Source: Symbiodinium natans (taxonomy: Eukaryota > Sar > Dinophyceae > Suessiales > Symbiodiniaceae). Taken from it: DNA of 64,000 bases. A program made the translations under genes and the position numbers. The stretch covers positions 1,008,913-1,072,912 of the forward strand of contig CAJNDS010002568.1 of assembly GCA_905221605.1 (NCBI GenBank), read 5' to 3'. Positions within the stretch are counted from its first letter, which is position 1; every line of letters begins with the position of its first letter. Below the pieces are notes generated by a model. It made no database searches and was not told the DNA's origin. It saw only the letters and a list, made by a program, of their open reading frames with translations. Of the stretch, positions 40,860-53,210 are shown piece after piece.

Positions 40860-41004
40860 CTGTCCTGGGCTCAAAGTTAGGCAGGGGATTGGGGTCTAGG
40901 GTTTAAGGTTTAGGGATTTAGGGGTTTAGGGTTCAGGGTTTCGGGGGTTTACGGGTTTAAGGCAACTTGAAGGACTTTAGGGCTCGAAGTTTAGGCTTTA
41001 GGAA

Positions 41005-41040
41005 CCCGATATATATATATATATATATGTATATACACAC

Positions 41041-41132
<92 letters not shown>

Positions 41133-41190
41133 ACATATATATATATATGTTATATATATATATATATGTTACACACATGTACATATAGAT
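41005..41190. repeat. TA and (GTATAT)n microsatellite cluster
   Basis: A TA run, then about fifteen GTATAT hexamers (41041-41130), then further TA runs to 41168. Met-Tyr and Ile-Cys repeat frames come from this. Confidence 0.95.
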
Positions 41191-41199
41191 ACACACATA

Positions 41200-44100
41200 T
41201 GTATACGTATAAAGGGTTTAGGGTACTTGGGGCCTTACAGGGGGTTCCCATAAAGCTTTTTTGTGGCCCACATATATATATATATATGTAATGCAGGGAC
41301 ATGGACCCGGGCCTTCTGTTTATTTAGGGTTTAGTGTTTCGGGTTTAGGGTGCTACACCCCAAGAATCGAAGTCCTAAGGTCCTAGAGCAACGGGAACGT
41401 TTGGACAGTTGGGCTTGAAGGTTTGGGCCGGACCCCTTTGCGATATTGAGGGTCTGCAATCGGGGACAAGAATGCCGAGAAGCAAGCAAGGGAAACATGT
41501 ACCTAGAATCCGTCCCACACCCCATTCAGACCCTGGGTTTAGGGTTGATGGTTTAGGGTTAAGGGTTTAGGGTTCCATCGCCTGAGCCCCTAAACCATAC
41601 ACCCCAAACTCTCCAGCCCCAATTGAACCCGAGCCCCCCAAACTCTAGAGAAACCCTCGACCCAGCATGGAGCCTAAAACCCCAAACCCGAGCACGCAGC
41701 CCTGAATCCGGGTACACCTAGGCTAGGACCCTAAACCCTAAACCCTAAACCCTAAACCCTAAACCCTAAACCCTAAACCCTAAACCCTAAACCTGGGTCT
41801 CCTACAAGCTCGCAGTGTCCGATGGGGGCGGAGGCATCATGCCGCAGAGGCCTGGGTTGAGGGTTTAGGGTTTAGGGTTTAGGGTTTAGGGTTTAGGGTT
41901 TAGGGTTTTGGGGCTTTGGGTTTTGGGGTTTTAGGGGTTTAGGGTTTGAGGGTTTTGGGCTCAGGGCCTGGGGGTTTCAGGGTTGTAGGGTTGGGGTCTA
42001 GGGCTTTAGGGCTTTGAGCTCAGGGTTTAGGGTTTAGGGTTTAGGGCTTGGAGCTCAGGGTTTAGGGTTTAAGGGTCTGGGGTATCGGGCTTGGGGGGGC
42101 TCCCTGGACCCCCCCCGGAAGTACCCCAACATATGTGCCTCATGAAAAACCAAGTTACGGGGGGTGTGTTTGTTTTGGGAGGGGTCTAGCTGAATATGAG
42201 GGTTTAGGGCCAAAGTTTAGGGTTTAAGGAGCACTACCCGTAGCGGTTTGTGGGTGTAGAGTGGGATCAAATTAGGCTTGTGGCTTGGGGAGGGAGTCAG
42301 GGCTTTTTTGGGGGTTCGGGGACGTAGGATTGGGGAGTTTTAGGGTTTAAAAGGTTTAGGGTTTAGGGTCCAGTGCCCCGTACGTCCATGGAGCCTACTA
42401 ATGGGCCCAAAAGTAGCCTAAGAGTAACAAGGGTTGCTTATAAGGGAACAAGGGCCTGCTCTGGGTCCTAGACTAACATTTGTATCTTCTGTTGCATAGG
42501 CGGTGATTTGCAGGTCTAGGTAGGAGTCTTCGAGCCTAAAAAAACCAGACAAAAGCCCTAAACTTGAAACCCTTCAGGGTTTATGGTTTATAGGGTTTAG
42601 GGTTTAGGGCTTTAGGGTCTTTAGGGTTTACAGGGTTTATAGGGTTTACAGGTTTCATAGGGTTTATAGGGTTTAGGGCTGCCTGGTTTCCGCCACCACC
42701 CGCCCGAAGCGGCTCGTCAGCAACCAGCAGCCATGGCTGTGCGCTGGGTAACCCCGAAGCCAGGGGAACTCCAAAAAAAGGGTTTAGGGTTTAGGGTTTA
42801 GGGTTTAGGGTTTAGGGTTTAGGGTTTAGGGTTTAGGGCATCCTGAACCCTGAAACTCTCAATGCAGACCCTCAAAGCCTCTCCGAAATGAGGTCTTGGG
42901 GCCTTTTCGGTCCGGGAGCTCTTTGGGGTTTTGCATTTTGAGGGCCTTGATGACTTCGTTTAGGGTTTAGGGTTTAGGGTTTAGGGTTTGGGGTTTAGGG
43001 TTTGGGGTTTGGGGTTTGGGGCTTGGGGCCCTCCTGGTCTTTCGCTCCTTGACTTGCAAGAGCTGGCGCCTTGAAAGAACACAAGACCCCTAGCCAAATC
43101 CTGCGGTCGCTCAAGGCCTAAAACCCTAAACCCTAAACCCTAAACCCTAAACCCTAAACCCTAAACCCTAAACCCTAAACTTAGAGTCCTACATCCAGAA
43201 TCCTAAAGCCCTAACACCTTCATTTCTTAGCCAAAAACCAAGGAAGGAAAAAAGGCTAAGCTTTACTATTCCTACTAGATCAGAAGGCCCCAAAAAGTGA
43301 GTTCAACCAGAAACAGGCCTATCTCATCACGCGCGCGAGTCCTGCTTAGGAGCTTAGCCCGGACCCGACCGTAACGAGGGAGAGGGAAAGGGAGAGGGGA
43401 GATTCAGGGTTCTCTAAACCCTAAGCCCTAAACCCCAAACCCAAACCCTAAACCCTAAACCCTAAACCCTAAACCCTAAACCCTAAACCCTAAACCCCAA
43501 ACCCTAAACCCCTTCGCAAGCAACTTGGGGCGCCTTTTCCGACGGATGTGCGGGCGGGCCCTAAACCCTCAACCCTGAAACCCAAACCCGCAGGTTTAGG
43601 GTTCAGGGTTTAGGGTTTAGATGTTTAGGGTTTAGGTTAGGGCCCGAGGCCCCGTGATTCACATCTGTTTTGGGGGCCCAAAGACCTTACTATTTGAGGT
43701 CTCGGGCCCTTCGGGTAGAAGCCGAAGCCTGGATGAAGCCCCTGCAGGGTTTTAGGGTAGTGGGGTGGGTGCCCTCAAGCCTAAACCCCAAACGCTAAAC
43801 CCTAACCCTAAACCCCAAACCCCAAACCCGAAACCCGAAACCCTAAAACCCTAAAACCCAAAAACCCAAAAACCCAAAAACCCTAAAACCCAAAAACCCA
43901 AAAACCCAAAAACCCAAAAACCCAAAAACCCTAAAACCCTAAAACCCTAAAACCCTAAAACCCTAAAACCCTAAACCCGAAACCCTAAACCAACCCAGGG
44001 TTCCTACGGTGCGCGGAGCCCCTCAGAGGAAAAGCTTTGTCTCACTGATGGGCTCAGCCTGACCGGGCTTGGGGTCTTGGAGGGTTTAGGGTTTAGGGTT

Positions 44101-46096
44101 TAGGGTTTAGGGTTTAGGGTTTAGGGCTTGGGGCTCAGGGTTGAGACTTCAGGAATTCAGGCTTGAGGGGCTCAGGTTTTAGGAATTTAGGGCTTAGGGT
44201 TTCAGGTTTAAGGCATTGGATTTGAACTTGAAGGTTTAGACTTGAGATTTACAGGGTTTGGGGACACATGGAGACCTGTGCCTAACTTCAACTCGGACGG
44301 CCGGGCTCGCAAACTTCGACTTCGCACTCTCGAACCCTAACCTCCCTAAACACCCTAGGGTTTAGGGCTTAGGGCTTAGGGTTGAGGGTTTACCCTTCAC
44401 TTGCCCGTTTCCTGGCTGCATTTGTCAGGGGAACGACATTCATCCCCACAAGCAGATACTCTGGTACTCTATAGTGCACACCCTAACCTTCGTAGTAGGG
44501 GGGGGAGGAGAACCCAGGAGAACCTTCACCCCCAAAAAGCATTCAGCTACTAAGAGAGCACCCGACGTAAGGCTCATGCTCATACCATCGTAAAGAATTG
44601 AGGCACCTCGAATTGGGCCAAGGCCTTCAAGTCGTCTCCTCAAGCTGGCAAGGTTTACGGTTTCAGGTTAGGGTTGAGGGCTTCAGGGTTGAGAGCTCAG
44701 GGTTTAGGGCTCCGCTTCATGTGCTTAGGCTTTGAGTCTGAGGTTTGATGGGTTTAGGTCTTCAGGCATGGCGAGCGAACTCGGAACCAAGGAAGCATCA
44801 TCTTACTGGCTCTGGATCCCTTTGAGGGTATATATATATATATGTATACTATACCCTAAACCCTAAACCCTAAACCCTAAACCCTCAGAATTGAGCCCTA
44901 AGCCCGCCTAAGTGCCTGACGCTCAGAGCAAAAAGGGGCCAAAAACCACATACGCCGAGGGAGTCCAAATCCGCCTTTGCATAGGGGCCATTCTACCCCA
45001 ATATCAGGATCCTTGTGCTTATGTGGTATTTTGGGGACACTGAGGTTTCTTCGTGGGGGTCTTGCCTTGCCACTTTAGGGTTTACTTAGTACTTAGTAAC
45101 CCAATTATAGCTGCACGTGTAACCAACCATAACCCTATTAGGGTACTTAAGGAGCTGATCTGTGAGTCATAACTACACTTCTAATGGGTTGCTAAGCACC
45201 CTGAACCTCCAAGAAGGGTGCAGTCGTTCAAAGCCTGGCAGGACTGCTTCGGGTCCTTTGGGATAGTGGATGCCTGGCGGCTTGTGTAGAATCTGGGTTT
45301 AGGGTTTAGGGTTTAGGGTTTAGGGTTTAGGGTTTAGGTTTAGGGTTCTGGAATGTCTTCGCTGGGTGCGGCAAACCCACCACGAACAACAGGGGGAAAA
45401 CGGGGAAACCCGAAACCCTAAACCCTTGACCCTGAACCTAAAACTCTAAACCCACCACAAGCGGCAGAGTGAAAACACAAACCCTGCAGCGCCTAACCCT
45501 AAACTCTACACCAACCATACGGGGGACCATACGAGGGAAGGGGGGGGGGGGGGGGGTTCAGCGAATGCTGCTGCATATACATTCTAAATCCTAAACCCTA
45601 AACCCTAAACCCAAACCCTAAACCCCGAATCCCAAAAAGGAACCCCGAGACCCCAGCCAACGGCGGCAAGAAGATCGCGGAAGAGAGCCAGGACGTCCAT
45701 CTGAAGCAGTTCGAGGCTCTTTATCCTAAGGGCACATATAGGGCTAGGGTTTTGGGGTTTGGGGTTTGGGGTTTAGGGTTTAGGGTTTAGGAGCAGCCTG
45801 GGGATATATCCTAAGGGTCCATGTACAAGAATTTGGAATACGTAGCCCTTAAAGTACCTCCTGGATAGGGGGGTTTAGGGTTTAGGGTTTCGGGGCCTAA
45901 GCATGAGGTGCATGGACCGTTAGAGCTTCAGGATTTCTGGGAGCTCAAGGGTTTAGGGCTTCAAGGGGTTTAGGGTTTAGGTCTAGGGTTTAGGGTTTAG
46001 GGTTTTGGGTTTAGGGTTTAGAACCCTAAACCCTAAACCCTAAACCCTAAACCCTGAAGTTTTGGGTCTGACGGCGTGCAGCCGCGAACTGTGAGT
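41200..46096. repeat. Telomere-like repeat-laced DNA without confident gene
   Basis: Arrays at 41729-41790, 41865-41906, 42779-42839, 43125-43180 and 44081-44125 alternate with unique islands. Islands such as 41795-41855, 42680-42770, 43510-43560 and 45213-45300 have exon-like frames, usually on both strands, and nothing was identified. Family L MITE-like sequence lies near 42395-42475, and a family A remnant at 45087-45213. Confidence 0.6.
43840..43975. repeat. (CCCAAAAA)/(CCCTAAAA)n variant array
   Basis: Starts with CCCTAAAA, converts to a block of CCCAAAAA 8-mers, then returns to CCCTAAAA. Each variant is clustered rather than mixed. Confidence 0.92.
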
Positions 46097-48268
46097 TTAA
46101 CAGGCGTCTACCTGAACAATGCGCGAAGAGAAGCGAAGTAAGGAGTCGGGAAGCTGGAGCCCTTCCAAGCTCTGGTTGAACTCGAAGCCGAAGGTCAAGG
46201 TCTGTAGGCCGATGGGAAGCTGCACCCCTTCCAAGCTCTGGTTGAACGAGTCGCCCAATGTCAAGGTCTGTAGGCCACTGGGAAGCTGCACCCCTTCCAA
46301 GCTCTGGTCAAAGTCATTGCCGAAGGTCAAGGTCTGTAGGCCGCTGGGAAGCTGCACCCTTTCCAAGCTCTGGTTGAAAGAACGGCCGAAGGTCAAGGTC
46401 TGTAGGCCGATGGGAAGCTGCACCCCTTCCAAGCTCTGGTTGAAAGAAGGGCCGAAGGTCAAGGTCTGTAGGCCGCTGGGAAGCTGCACCCCTTCCAAGC
46501 TCTGGTTGAAAGAAGGGCCGAAGGTCAAGGTCTGTAGGCCGATGGGAAGCTGCACCCTTTCCAAGCTCTGGTTGAACAAACGGCCGAAGGTCAAGGTCTG
46601 TAGGCCGCTGGGAAGCTGCACCCCTTCCAAGCTCTGGTTGAAATAACGGCCGAAGGTCAAGGTCTGTAGGCCGCTGGGAAGCTGCACCCCTTCCAAGCTC
46701 TGGTCAAAGTCATTGCCGAAGGTCAAGGTCTGTAGGCCGATGGGAAGCTGCACCCCTGCCAAGCTCTGGTTGAACGAGTCGCCCAATGTCAAGGTCTGTA
46801 GGCCACTGGGAAGCTGCACCCCTTCCAAGCCCTGGTTGAACAAACCACCGAAGGTCAAGGTCTGTAGGCCGCTGGGAAGCTGCACCCCTGCCAAGCTCTG
46901 GTTGAACAAACCGCCGAAGGGAAGCTGCACCCCTTCCAAGCTCTGGTTGAACGAGTCGGCGAAGGTCAAGGCCTGTAGGCCGCTGGGAAGCGGCACCCCT
47001 TCCAAGCTCTGGCTGAACCCGAAGCCAAAGGTCAATGTGTGCAGGCCGCTGGGAATCTGCACCCCTGCCAAGCTCCGGTTGAACGAGTCGCCAAAGGTCA
47101 GGGTCTGTAGGCCACTGGGAAGCTGCACCCCTTCCAAGCTCTGGTTGAACAAACCGCCGAAGGTCAAGGTCTGTAGGCCGCTGGGCAGCTGCACTCCTTC
47201 CAAGCTCTGGTTGAACTCGAAGCCGAAGGTCAAGGTCTGTAGGCCGATGGGAAGCTGCACCCCTTCCAAGCTCTGGTTGAACGAGTCGCCCAATGTCAAG
47301 GTCTGTAGGCCACTGGGAAGCTGCACCCCTTCCAAGCTCTGGTCAAAGTCATTGCCGAAGGTCAAGGTCTGTAGGCCACTGGGAAGCTGCACCCCTTCCA
47401 AGCTCTGGTTGAACAAACCGCCGAAGGTCAAGGTGTGCAGGCCGCTGGGAATCTGCACCCCTGCCAAGCTCTGTTTGAACGAGTCGCCGAAGGTCAAGGC
47501 CTGTAGGCCGCTGGGAAGCTGCACCCCGTCCAAGCTCTGGTTGAACAAACCGCCGAAGGTCAAGGTCTGTAGGCCGATGGGAAGCTGCACCCTTTCCAAG
47601 CTCTGGTTGAACGAGTCGCCGAAGGTCAAGGCCTGTAGGCCGCTGGGAAGCTGCACCCCTTCCAAGCTCTGGTTGAACCCGAAGCCGAAGGTCAAGGTCT
47701 GTAGGCCGCTGGGAAGCTGCACCCCTTCCAAGCTCTGGTCAAAGTCATTGCCGAAGGTCAAGGTCTGTAGGCCGCTGGGAAGCTGCACCCCTTCCAAGCT
47801 CTGGTTGAACTCGAAGCCGAAGGTCAAGGTCTGTAGGCCGCTGGGAAGCTGCACCCCTTCCAAGCTCTGGTTGAACCCGAAGCCGAAGGTCAAGGTCTGT
47901 AGGCCGCTGGGAAGCTGTATCCCTTCCAAGCTATGGTTGAAATCATGGCCGAAGGTCAAGGCGACAACGACATCCATGGCATCCATGTCTTCATCGCACC
48001 CCGTCTTTTCTAATGCTCGCTTTAGACTGCGTGCCGCGCAGCCTGCGCCACGCTTCCGCACCACATATGTGAGCTCTTGGCATTGAGTTTGTTGCAGCAG
48101 CGGCTGGTTCAATTCGAGGACACGGCCACCTGAAGTCAGCACGATTGACGCTGCGGAATGGCCAACACTTCCTGCGACGCGTCTCCGCACATTCCGCCCC
48201 GTTTCCGCATCATCCACATTGAGCTGAAACCTGGAGCCGGCAAGACAGTGGATGGTCAACGGCGGCAT
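46097..48268 (-). CDS. Ubiquitin-like / FNIP-repeat protein, copy 3
   Basis: Single open frame of 723 codons plus stop from the ATG giving MPPLTIHCLAG. The start is chosen by alignment to the other two copies; the frame is open 15 codons further up. The beta-grasp-like N-terminus (RFQLNVDDAETGRNVRRRV, IVLTSGG, LTYVV) is followed by about 28 FNIP-type repeats. One repeat near the middle has lost its LQTLT part (VQLPFGGLFNQ). Repeat-to-repeat DNA identity is high, including silent sites, pointing to recent unequal exchange. No host-gene exon has been recognised around this copy. Confidence 0.85.
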   Translation of the reverse strand: MPPLTIHCLAGSRFQLNVDDAETGRNVRRRVAGSVGHSAASIVLTSGGRVLELNQPLLQQTQCQELTYVVRKRGAGCAARSLKRALEKTGCDEDMDAMDVVVALTFGHDFNHSLEGIQLPSGLQTLTFGFGFNQSLEGVQLPSGLQTLTFGFEFNQSLEGVQLPSGLQTLTFGNDFDQSLEGVQLPSGLQTLTFGFGFNQSLEGVQLPSGLQALTFGDSFNQSLERVQLPIGLQTLTFGGLFNQSLDGVQLPSGLQALTFGDSFKQSLAGVQIPSGLHTLTFGGLFNQSLEGVQLPSGLQTLTFGNDFDQSLEGVQLPSGLQTLTLGDSFNQSLEGVQLPIGLQTLTFGFEFNQSLEGVQLPSGLQTLTFGGLFNQSLEGVQLPSGLQTLTFGDSFNRSLAGVQIPSGLHTLTFGFGFSQSLEGVPLPSGLQALTFADSFNQSLEGVQLPFGGLFNQSLAGVQLPSGLQTLTFGGLFNQGLEGVQLPSGLQTLTLGDSFNQSLAGVQLPIGLQTLTFGNDFDQSLEGVQLPSGLQTLTFGRYFNQSLEGVQLPSGLQTLTFGRLFNQSLERVQLPIGLQTLTFGPSFNQSLEGVQLPSGLQTLTFGPSFNQSLEGVQLPIGLQTLTFGRSFNQSLERVQLPSGLQTLTFGNDFDQSLEGVQLPSGLQTLTLGDSFNQSLEGVQLPIGLQTLTFGFEFNQSLEGLQLPDSLLRFSSRIVQVDAC

Positions 48269-48685
48269 TCCGGCGCTTCTGCGGCACACGACCCCGAATT
48301 GTGCCCACCTCAATTTGCAGGGCGAGCCGACAAGACTCGACGAACCATGGCGCAGAAGTGAGTGGACATTTCAGAAAATATTTACGAGTGCTTCATTGAA
48401 ATTTAGGGATTTTGGTAAGTACCGTATATCTCAAAGCATGACCCTTCAACAGGTTCCACAGCACAACGCATGCCTCACATGGGCTGCTTGATGTACCATG
48501 ACTTGAGAAAAGCAAACAGATTGAAACAGGGTGTTTAAGAAGCATAAATGTTCTGAAGTGGTACCTACTCAGGGGCTTTTCTGAGGCTCAAGCTTTAGGC
48601 TTAAAGACCTGCTTCTGCCGAGTCGCCCCAAATCCTGAACCCTGAAACCATAAACCCCGAGACCAAACCCCGCCCGACTTGCTAT
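48269..48685 (-). promoter_or_regulatory. 5' flank of FNIP copy 3, conserved with copy 2
   Basis: Shares dispersed blocks with 27405-27760 (ACAAGACTC, GCGCAGAAGTGAGTGGA, CTTGAGAAAAGCAA, GACCTGCTTC, CCCCGCCCGACTTGCTA). Copy 3 carries an extra stretch (about 48370-48480) absent from copy 2. No spliced-leader relic was seen. Confidence 0.45.
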
Positions 48686-48788
48686 TCATTTTCTCAGCAA
48701 CAGAAACCAACAGCGACAGATAAACGCACAAGTTGGGGTTACGACAATGGGTTCGTCAGCAGGGCGCAGATTATATATCTATATATAT

Positions 48789-48849
48789 GTACATACATAC
48801 ATACATACATACATACATACATACATACATACATACATACATACATACA

Positions 48850-48880
<31 letters not shown>
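48789..48880. repeat. (ATAC)n microsatellite
   Basis: More than 20 tetranucleotide units, read as Tyr-Ile-His-Thr in the overlapping frame. Confidence 0.96.
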
Positions 48881-48888
48881 TTGAACCT

Positions 48889-49030
48889 TTGTGGATTCGT
48901 GGTTTTAGGCAAGTCCTTCGTGGATTTAGGCAAGTCCTTCGTGGATTTAGGCAAGTCCTTCGTGGATTTAGGCAAGTCCTTCGTGGATTTAGGCAAGTCC
49001 TTCGTCGATTTAGGCAAGTCCCTTCGTCGG
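48889..49030. repeat. 21-bp minisatellite
   Basis: Six to seven units of GTGGATTTAGGCAAGTCCTTC with late CGTCGA variants. The unit length is a multiple of three, so a repeated GFRQVLR frame stays open on plus and KSTKDLP on minus. No evidence that either is translated. Confidence 0.9.
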
Positions 49031-49799
49031 TTTAGGTAAATGCATTTGGTGCGAGGAAAAGGGGGGGGGGGTGGGGAGCCTCGAACATCTTCTGGGGTCT
49101 AATATGCTTCCGAAGACGGCCCTCAATGTCGGGGAAGGAAAGGTAGGAGGATGGACTGAACGAGTGAGAAGATAGGAGTCTTTGTTTCTTAATATTGTGG
49201 GACCCTATGGGCGGGTGGGGTTTTGTCTGGTTGCTCGAACCCTTCTAAATCAGTACTGTCCTGGCCCTGCCAATCGTAAACCCTAAACCCTAAACCCTAA
49301 ACCCTAAACCCTAAACCCCAAACCCTAAACCCTAAACCCTAAACCCTAAACCCTAAACGCATAAGTCGACGGGACCTTCTTCAGCTGCTCTGTCAGGAAC
49401 TGCTTGAGGCATTGCCTTCTACAAAAACATGTCTTCGACTTACCCGCCTAGGTTTTAGGGTTTAGGGTCTAGGGTTTTGGGGGATAGAGTCGGTTTAGGG
49501 TTTAGGGTTTAGGGTTTAGGGTTTGGGGTTTAGGGTTTGGGGTTTAGGGTTTAGGGATGTAGAGTAAGTGTTGTTGTGAACTCTGGGGTTGACACCCTAA
49601 AGTCTCAAACCCTAAACCCTATACATACGCTTAAACCTTGCCGGGGTTTAGGGTTTAGGGTTTAGGGTTTAGGGTTCAGGGCAAGCCTAGTTTTCTGTTT
49701 TTGTTGGGCTTTGGGGCTTTGGTTGCTGGAAACAAGGATGTAGGGACAGTAGGCGTGGGGCTTCGTCGTAGCAAGAGGCGCCGCAAAACTATGCCAACC

Positions 49800-49935
49800 T
49801 GAATACTATGCGGTTTAGGGTATATGGGGGCTTACGAAAATAGGGGACCCCAAATATAAAACGGCAAATAGTAGGAGCCCCTTCTAATAAGGACCCGAAG
49901 AAGGTACCCCTCATTTCGGATACCCCATATGAAGT
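49800..49935. mobile_element. MITE-like element, family E
   Basis: TATGGGGGCTTACGAAAATA at the left, AAGGTACCCCTCATTTCGG and GATACCCCATATG at the right. The same blocks occur at 16540-16640. Confidence 0.55.
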
Positions 49936-50427
49936 AGGGCTATATTCCTTGTATCCCCAAAGGACACCCAATATATACACTCACCAATGTTACAAAGGAA
50001 CCTTATAAACACTCACCAATAACAGCAATATAAACCCGGTTTCATATACTTAGGCCTAAACCCTAAACCCTAAACTCCCATAGGATTTAGGGCTGAATAC
50101 TTGGGCACTAAGGGGCTCTCCGTACGTATCTTGAGAAGCCCAGATGGACCTTTTGGTTAGTAGGACTCCAGTTCATGAAGCCAAAAAATCCCGTCCCCGT
50201 GCCCTGGTGCTGACAATGCAGAATGGCTGCAATTCCTAAGCCCCAAAGCCACCGTAAGCCCTAAACCCTATATAAGACCCAAATTGACCTGGCGGAGTTC
50301 AGTGGTAAGCTCTGTCTGACAGAGGGTTTAGGGTATAGGGTTTAAGGTTTAGGGACACTGCACTGCACCAAATAATTTTGGCCCCAGCTAGGCCCCGAGC
50401 GTGATGACTTCGGCGGCTGCACATTTT

Positions 50428-50556
50428 GGAATTGCCTTTCAGAGGGTTTAGGGTTTAGGGTCTAGGGTTGGAGGGTTGAGGGGTTTAATCCAATTCATCA
50501 TTCGACGTAGACCCATATTGCGGTATTATTTTGGAATTGCCTTTCAGAGGGTTGAG
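50428..50556. repeat. Direct repeat, 25 bp, 102 bp apart
   Basis: TTTTGGAATTGCCTTTCAGA (plus GGGTT) occurs at about 50428 and 50530. The interval contains telomere-like repeat and ATTCATCATTCGACG unique sequence. It looks like a small duplication, or a target-site-like scar around an insertion. Confidence 0.7.
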
Positions 50557-51419
50557 GGGTCTCAGTTTAGGGTTTTTCGTGGACAGGCTGCAACAAACGC
50601 TTCCATTCACTAAAGTAAATTCCCATTCTGATCCGCAGTTGTATAACCAGAGTTGGCCCTAAACCCTAAACCCTAAACCCTAAACCCTAAACCCTAAACC
50701 CTAAACCCTACACCCTAAATTGGCCATGACGATCTGTTCCGACGCCGTGAAGCCTGGACAGAAGAAACAACCGCCGGGGCTGATGGAAACCAGGCTCCTT
50801 TACACCCTCGGCTGGCCCTTTGACCCCTCTAAATGAAACTTTCTTAGACCTAAACCCTAAACCCTAAACCCTAAACCCTAAACCCTAAACCCTAAACCCT
50901 AAACCCTAAACCCTAAACCCTAAACCCTAAACCCTAAACCCTAAACCTCAAACCCTAACCCTAAACCCTAAACAACCCTAAACAATAGCGCCTAGGCGCC
51001 AGACTCGAGACCTCCATGCTAAGCTTTCAATGTATAATCCTGGGTCAAGAACCCCTAAGCCCTAGACCCCTCAATGCAGAGCTTTAGGGTTTAGGGTTTA
51101 GGATTTAGGGTTTGGGGTTTAGGGTTGAGGGAAGAAAACAACTTTGTTTCACTTGCTGGGCTTTTGATAGACCCCAAAACCCTGTACGCCCAAAACCCCG
51201 ATACTAAACCTCTAAACCTCTGGATACACCCTGAACCCTGAACCCCAAAGCCCTAAACCTTAATCCCTAGACCCTGAACCCTAAACCTTAAACCCTAAAC
51301 CCTAAACCCTAAACTCCACCCCTCTTGTCACAGCTTTGGTGCCAGCTCCATGGAAGCGCGCAATTGAGAGGCAGGGCTGGCCGCTGTGCCTCCAGGCCGA
51401 TTCAGGGATGAGGCTTTGG

Positions 51420-51790
51420 GGGTTTAGGGTTTAGGGTTTAGGGTTTAGGGTTTGGGGTTTTGGGGTTTTGGGGTTTCGGGGTTTCGGGTTTAGGGTTTAG
51501 GGTTTAGGGTTTGGGGTTTTGGGGTTTTGGGGTTTTGGGGTTTAGGGTTTAGGGTTTAGGGTTTGGGGTTTGGGGTTTGGGGTTTGGGGTTTGGGGTTTG
51601 GGGTTTGGGGTTTGGGGTTTGGGGTTTGGGGTTTGGGGTTTGGGGGGTTTGGGGTTTGGGTTTGGGTGGGTTTAGGGTTTGGGTTAGGGTTTAGGGTTTA
51701 GGGTTTAGGGTTGGGGTTTGGGTTTGGGGGGTTTGGGGTTTGGGGTTTGGGGTTTTTGGGGTTTGGGGTTTGGGGTTTAGGGTTCAAGGT
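51420..51790. repeat. Mixed G-rich array (TTTAGGG, TTTGGGG, TTTTGGGG)
   Basis: 370 bp of blocks: TTTAGGG, then TTTTGGGG, then a run of about fifteen TTTGGGG, then mixed units. TTTGGGG is an unusual telomere-like variant present also at 54600-54735 and 57668-57780. Confidence 0.95.
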
Positions 51791-53210
51791 TCAGGGCTTA
51801 GGGCTTGCTGCGACATGGCGCAGAAGCTGTGAAGGTTGAGATGCAGACTAGCTTCGAAAGCTTCGTGAAAACGCTGGCGTGAAGGGTTTAGGGGTTTAGT
51901 TTAGGGTTTAGGGTTAGGGTTTAGGGTTTAGGGTTTAGGGGGTTAGGGTTAGGGTTTAGGTTTAGGGTTTAGGGTTCACGGTTCACGGTTCAGGGTTTAG
52001 GGTTGCAGGAAGGGTCAAGCCGAATGGCTGGCTGAGTTGTCGGTTCAAATATGTGGGCTGGAGGACTAGGGTCTTCTTACGTACTGGAGCCTGCAAAGCC
52101 CCGGGGGGGGGGGGGGGTTTCGATTTGCAGGGCCTAATCTTCCGAACCCCGAATCCTGAAAGCCTGAAAACCTTCAAACCTCAAAACCTCAAATTTGAAC
52201 ACCCTTTTGAAACCTCAAGTCCTTAAAAGCCTGAACAAAAGCCGTACCAGCCTTTAACAACCTGGAAAAAACTTCAACAACCGTGAACAACCTTAAAACC
52301 TTAAAGCCTTAAAGCCCTTAAACCCTGAACCCTGGTCGTCCGTTCCATGACCAAATAGGGGATTGTCAAATCTTGCAAGGTTTACAGTTTGGGGCTTAGG
52401 GGAATACTATATTGTTAACCGAGAATGTAGTGTGAGCACTTTTCCCCCCTAAACCCTAAACCCTAAACCCTACAACCTATACCCTAAACTCTAAACTCTA
52501 AACCCTAACCCCTAAACCCGTAACCCCCCAAACCCCCAAACCCCTAAACCCCTAGACCCCTCAACCCTAAACTCAACATGGAAGCATCGCTCCTGTCTTT
52601 CGCGCCAAGGGCTCAAAGGCAAACCGGAAGCGAAATCGCTCTTCTAGGAGGCCTCCGCGGGAGGATTTTAGGGTTTAGGGTGGCTTAGACACAGGGTTTT
52701 GGGTGAGCGTTTAGGGTTTAGGGTTTAGAGTTTAGGGTTTGGGGTGGCTAAGATAGAAGCTTTAAGGTGAGGGTGAGTAAGGGGTTTGCGCTGCTCTAGG
52801 AAAATCAGCCCCCTAACCCGAAACCCTAAACCCTAAGCCTAAACCCTAAACCCTAAACCCTTCTGCATGAGAAAGTCTAGCAGCCACCCTCAACCCCATT
52901 TCCCAAGCCTTAAGAGCCCTAAACCCGAAGCCCTAAACCTTGGTTGGGGTGTAGGGTTTAGGGTTTAGGGTTTAGGAGCCCCTCAGGGCTCCTAAATAAG
53001 ATGAGGTGGGCGGGGGGGCGCTTTGGTATAGAGAATGGTGTCCCTAAGAACTCCTAAGCCCTAAACCCTAAACCCTAAACCCTAAACCCTAAACCCTAAA
53101 CCCTAAACCCTAAACCTCAAGACCTCGGGATCAAACCCCTGCATGGGAGTACGAGGAGGTCCTGGGCCATGCGGGTTGCAGCTTATGGGGCTTCGGGTGG
53201 GTTTCAGGGT

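Noticed and set aside
46713-48086. Long plus-strand ORF (457 codons, GSCTPSKLWL-type repeats) and similar ones at 12109-12777, 25954-26424 and 26677-27222
   Set aside because: They are exact antisense shadows of the FNIP repeats, kept open because the 69-bp unit is a multiple of three. The minus frames have the conserved start, the beta-grasp head and shared stops.
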